Assembly (NCBI GenBank): GCA_025938035.1
Contig: JAICQE010000209.1
Coordinates: 1 to 6,450 of the forward strand
Direction of reading: 5' to 3'
Source: Vicinamibacteria bacterium
GTDB taxonomy: Bacteria > Acidobacteriota > Vicinamibacteria > Vicinamibacterales > UBA2999
DNA: 6,450 nucleotides
The position numbers and the translations under genes are program-made. A model generated the notes under the pieces. It worked only from the letters and a program-made list of their open reading frames with translations. It ran no database searches and had not been told where the DNA came from. Position 1 is the first letter of the stretch. Each line of letters begins with the position of its first letter. This document shows positions 5,108-6,450 of the stretch, one piece after another.

Positions 5108-5829
5108 TTGTCATCGTCCTGTCCAGCACGACGCTCGACGCGCAGCGAGGAGGACGTGCCGGCGGCCCGGCGGCCACACCCCGCGACGGTGCCGCACTCG
5201 ATCTCACCGGCTACTGGGTCTCTGTCATTACTGAAGACTGGCGCTACCGGATGGTCACGCCGAAGAGCGGCGTGTTCGATTCCATTCCGCTGAACGGCGA
5301 CGGCCGCAAGGTCGGCATGGGGTGGGATCCGGCGAAGGACGAAGCCGCGGGTGAAGCGTGCAGGGCGTACACCGCGGCGAACGTCATGCGGCTGCCCGGC
5401 CGCCTGCACATCACCTGGCGCGACCCGAACACCCTGCAGATCGAGACCGACGCCGGAACGCAGACGCGGCTGCTGCACTTCGGGTCCACGACGGCCGCTG
5501 CGGCTCCGAGCTGGCAGGGGCAGTCGGTGGCGCAATGGGAGTACGCGCCTGGCGGCGGGCGCGGCGGCGCGCGCCTCGGCAACCTGAAAGTCGTCACCAC
5601 CAACCTGCGGACCGGCTACGTTCGCAGAAACGGCGCGCCGCACAGCGACAAGGCTGTTGTCACCGAATACTTTGACGTGAATACGCTCGCCAACGGAGAC
5701 GCGTGGCTGACGATCACGACCAAGGTCGAGGATCCCGTGTACTTCACGCGACCCTACATCACGACGACCGACTTCAAGAAGCTTCCGAACGCGGCGGGCT
5801 GGAATCCGACGCCCTGCTCTCCCCGCTAG
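5059..5829 (+). CDS. Secreted protein of unknown function, homologous to the N-terminal domain of the 2661 fusion
   Basis: A 256-residue protein with a Sec signal peptide: basic MPQRSR, hydrophobic core 7-22, likely cleavage after LDA at 26-28, then a Gly-rich linker to about 45. The mature domain opens with LDLTGYWVSVITEDWRYRM (48-65). It includes RLPGRLHITW (111-120), LGNLKVVTT (173-181), TGYVRRNGAPHSDKAVVTEYF (185-205) and EDPVYFTRPY (224-233), and ends near Cys253. The second half aligns segment by segment with residues 153-229 of the fusion protein (GN, GY, SD, TE, DPVY, PY, terminal Cys), so the operon holds two paralogous copies of one domain. The family is common in acidobacterial genomes in my recollection and has no known activity. 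A 50-bp gap separates it from the DUF6152 gene. Part of its signal peptide is encoded by the heptad repeat. Its stop lies 3 bp from that of convergent mscL. Confidence 0.8.
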   Translation: MPQRSRFACILHAAFCIVIVLSSTTLDAQRGGRAGGPAATPRDGAALDLTGYWVSVITEDWRYRMVTPKSGVFDSIPLNGDGRKVGMGWDPAKDEAAGEACRAYTAANVMRLPGRLHITWRDPNTLQIETDAGTQTRLLHFGSTTAAAAPSWQGQSVAQWEYAPGGGRGGARLGNLKVVTTNLRTGYVRRNGAPHSDKAVVTEYFDVNTLANGDAWLTITTKVEDPVYFTRPYITTTDFKKLPNAAGWNPTPCSPR

Positions 5830-5832
5830 ACG

Positions 5833-6276
5833 CTACCGCGCCGGCATCGACGACGCGGAGCGCTTCAACAGATCGCGAATCTCGGCCAGCAGCGCTTCGG
5901 TCGGCGTCGGCGCCGCGGGCACGGGCGGGGCTTCCCGCTTCATGCTGTTCACCGCCTTGACGAGCAGGAACACACAGAATGCGACGATGAGGAAGCTCAC
6001 CATGGCGTTGACGAAGACGCCGTAGTTCACCGTCACGGCACCGGCCGCCTTCGCCTCGGCGAGCGACGCATACGGGCCCGCGGCTTTTGCGCCTTCCTTC
6101 AGCGTGACGAACATGTTGGCGAAGTCGATGCCGCCGAGCGCGAGACCAATCGGCGGCATCAGCACGTCCGCGACGAGCGAGCTGACGATGGTCCCGAACG
6201 CCGCACCGATGATGATGCCAACCGCCATGTCGAGCACGTTGCCGCGCACGACGAACTGCTTGAACTCACTCAGCAT
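5833..6276 (-). CDS. mscL: Large-conductance mechanosensitive channel MscL
   Basis: A 147-residue inner-membrane protein forming a homopentameric, tension-gated pore that releases solutes during hypo-osmotic shock. The N-terminal amphipathic helix ([17 protein letters not shown], 4-20) runs into TM1 (about 15-45), including the near-invariant [25 protein letters not shown] periplasmic loop (about 50-82) contains [17 protein letters not shown], longer than in E. coli. TM2 spans about 83-108 ([17 protein letters not shown]), and the cytoplasmic bundle helix [11 protein letters not shown] (129-139) follows a Pro/Ala linker. E. coli pore-gate residues Leu19 and Val23 correspond to Met17 and Ile21 here. 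Length is close to the E. coli 136. ATG 6276 has a strong Shine-Dalgarno. The gene stands alone on this strand and is convergent with the secreted-protein operon. The identification is firm. Confidence 0.97.
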   Translation of the reverse strand: MLSEFKQFVVRGNVLDMAVGIIIGAAFGTIVSSLVADVLMPPIGLALGGIDFANMFVTLKEGAKAAGPYASLAEAKAAGAVTVNYGVFVNAMVSFLIVAFCVFLLVKAVNSMKREAPPVPAAPTPTEALLAEIRDLLKRSASSMPAR

Positions 6277-6282
6277 CAGCGT

Positions 6283-6288
6283 CCTCCT
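6283..6288 (-). promoter_or_regulatory. Perfect Shine-Dalgarno of mscL
   Basis: On the minus strand AAAGGAGG ends 6 nt before the ATG at 6276. It fixes the start and contrasts with the upstream genes in this window that lack any ribosome site. Confidence 0.9.
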
Positions 6289-6312
6289 TTGAAGATGTGC
6301 CCGAAGGCGGGC

Positions 6313-6342
6313 AGTCTATCGCGCACGCCTGCCCGCCGTCGA
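6313..6342 (-). promoter_or_regulatory. Candidate sigma-70 promoter of mscL
   Basis: On the minus strand TCGACG (6342-6337; four of six to TTGACA) is followed after 18 nt by TAGACT (6318-6313; four of six to TATAAT). The leader would be roughly 30 nt and would contain a small hairpin, GCCCG paired with CGGGC (6299-6303 with 6308-6312), just upstream of the Shine-Dalgarno. Both hexamers are weak. Confidence 0.25.
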
Positions 6343-6344
6343 GT

Positions 6345-6417
6345 GCCGAGAGGGCGCGGAGGGAGACGGAGGAAACGGCTTCACAGGAGCAACGAAGGAA
6401 CGAAGACCAACGGAGGG
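6345..6417. other. Purine-rich low-complexity intergenic stretch
   Basis: The plus strand is strongly purine-biased, with repeated gga/gaa words: gcggagggagacggagga, then aacgaagg and aacgaaga in tandem at 6391-6406. On the minus strand it reads as a pyrimidine-rich run (cctccgtctccctccgcgc). It resembles degenerate dispersed intergenic repeats seen in some GC-rich soil bacteria. I see no coding potential in it. Confidence 0.35.
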
Positions 6418-6450
6418 CCGGTCGATGGGTCGGCGCGCGGCGCGCGCCGC

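Noticed and set aside
5041..5643. 200-residue minus-strand open frame
   Set aside because: It is antisense to the 5059-5829 gene, with shadow composition and no motif. Its end runs into the heptad repeats.
1..6450. tRNA, rRNA, insertion sequence or phage genes
   Set aside because: No cloverleaf or rRNA-like segment, transposase motif or terminal inverted repeat with target duplication was found on either strand by eye.

Overview
The window is GC-rich bacterial DNA, densely coded and full of exported proteins. It looks like a soil Acidobacteriota genome, possibly Vicinamibacteria. That placement rests on three things: protein families I associate with that group (a DUF6152 protein, a 'GYW...DPVY' secreted family, a metallo-beta-lactamase-like protein with lost ligands), promoter hexamers sitting directly on start codons, and AT-rich heptanucleotide repeats in a GC-rich background. 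No 16S rRNA or other marker gene is present, so it is inference.

Layout, left to right. (1) A leftward pair (1-1090): a Tat-exported alpha/beta hydrolase with the complete fluoroacetate/haloacetate dehalogenase active-site set. Its TGA overlaps (ATGA) the ATG of a second gene cut by the left edge, of which only a signal peptide built on a 9-bp tandem repeat is visible. (2) A rightward lipoprotein gene with an LEA14/WHy-type domain (1142-1651). (3) A heptad-repeat inverted structure (1669-1748) between two convergent genes. (4) A leftward cytoplasmic gene resembling DUF6065 (1750-2541). (5) A divergent promoter region (2542-2660) with two tandem hairpins whose loops are complementary and a -10 hexamer beside each start codon. 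(6) A rightward three-gene set (2661-5829) encoding a 651-aa secreted fusion with a ligand-less metallo-beta-lactamase domain, a small DUF6152 protein, and a 256-aa secreted protein homologous to the N-terminal part of the fusion. A second heptad-repeat structure sits at the start of the last gene and encodes part of its signal peptide. (7) A leftward mscL (5833-6276), whose stop codon lies 3 bp from that of the preceding convergent gene. (8) A 174-bp right-edge stretch with no certain gene.

The three-gene set probably acts as one cell-envelope system: all three products have Sec signal peptides, the first junction overlaps, and the first and third proteins share a domain. Its biochemical role is not known to me. 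The most unusual points are the ligand-stripped metallo-beta-lactamase domain, the heptad repeats used as signal-peptide coding sequence, the complementary-loop hairpin pair, and the apparent leaderless starts at transcription-unit heads versus Shine-Dalgarno starts inside the operon and at mscL.
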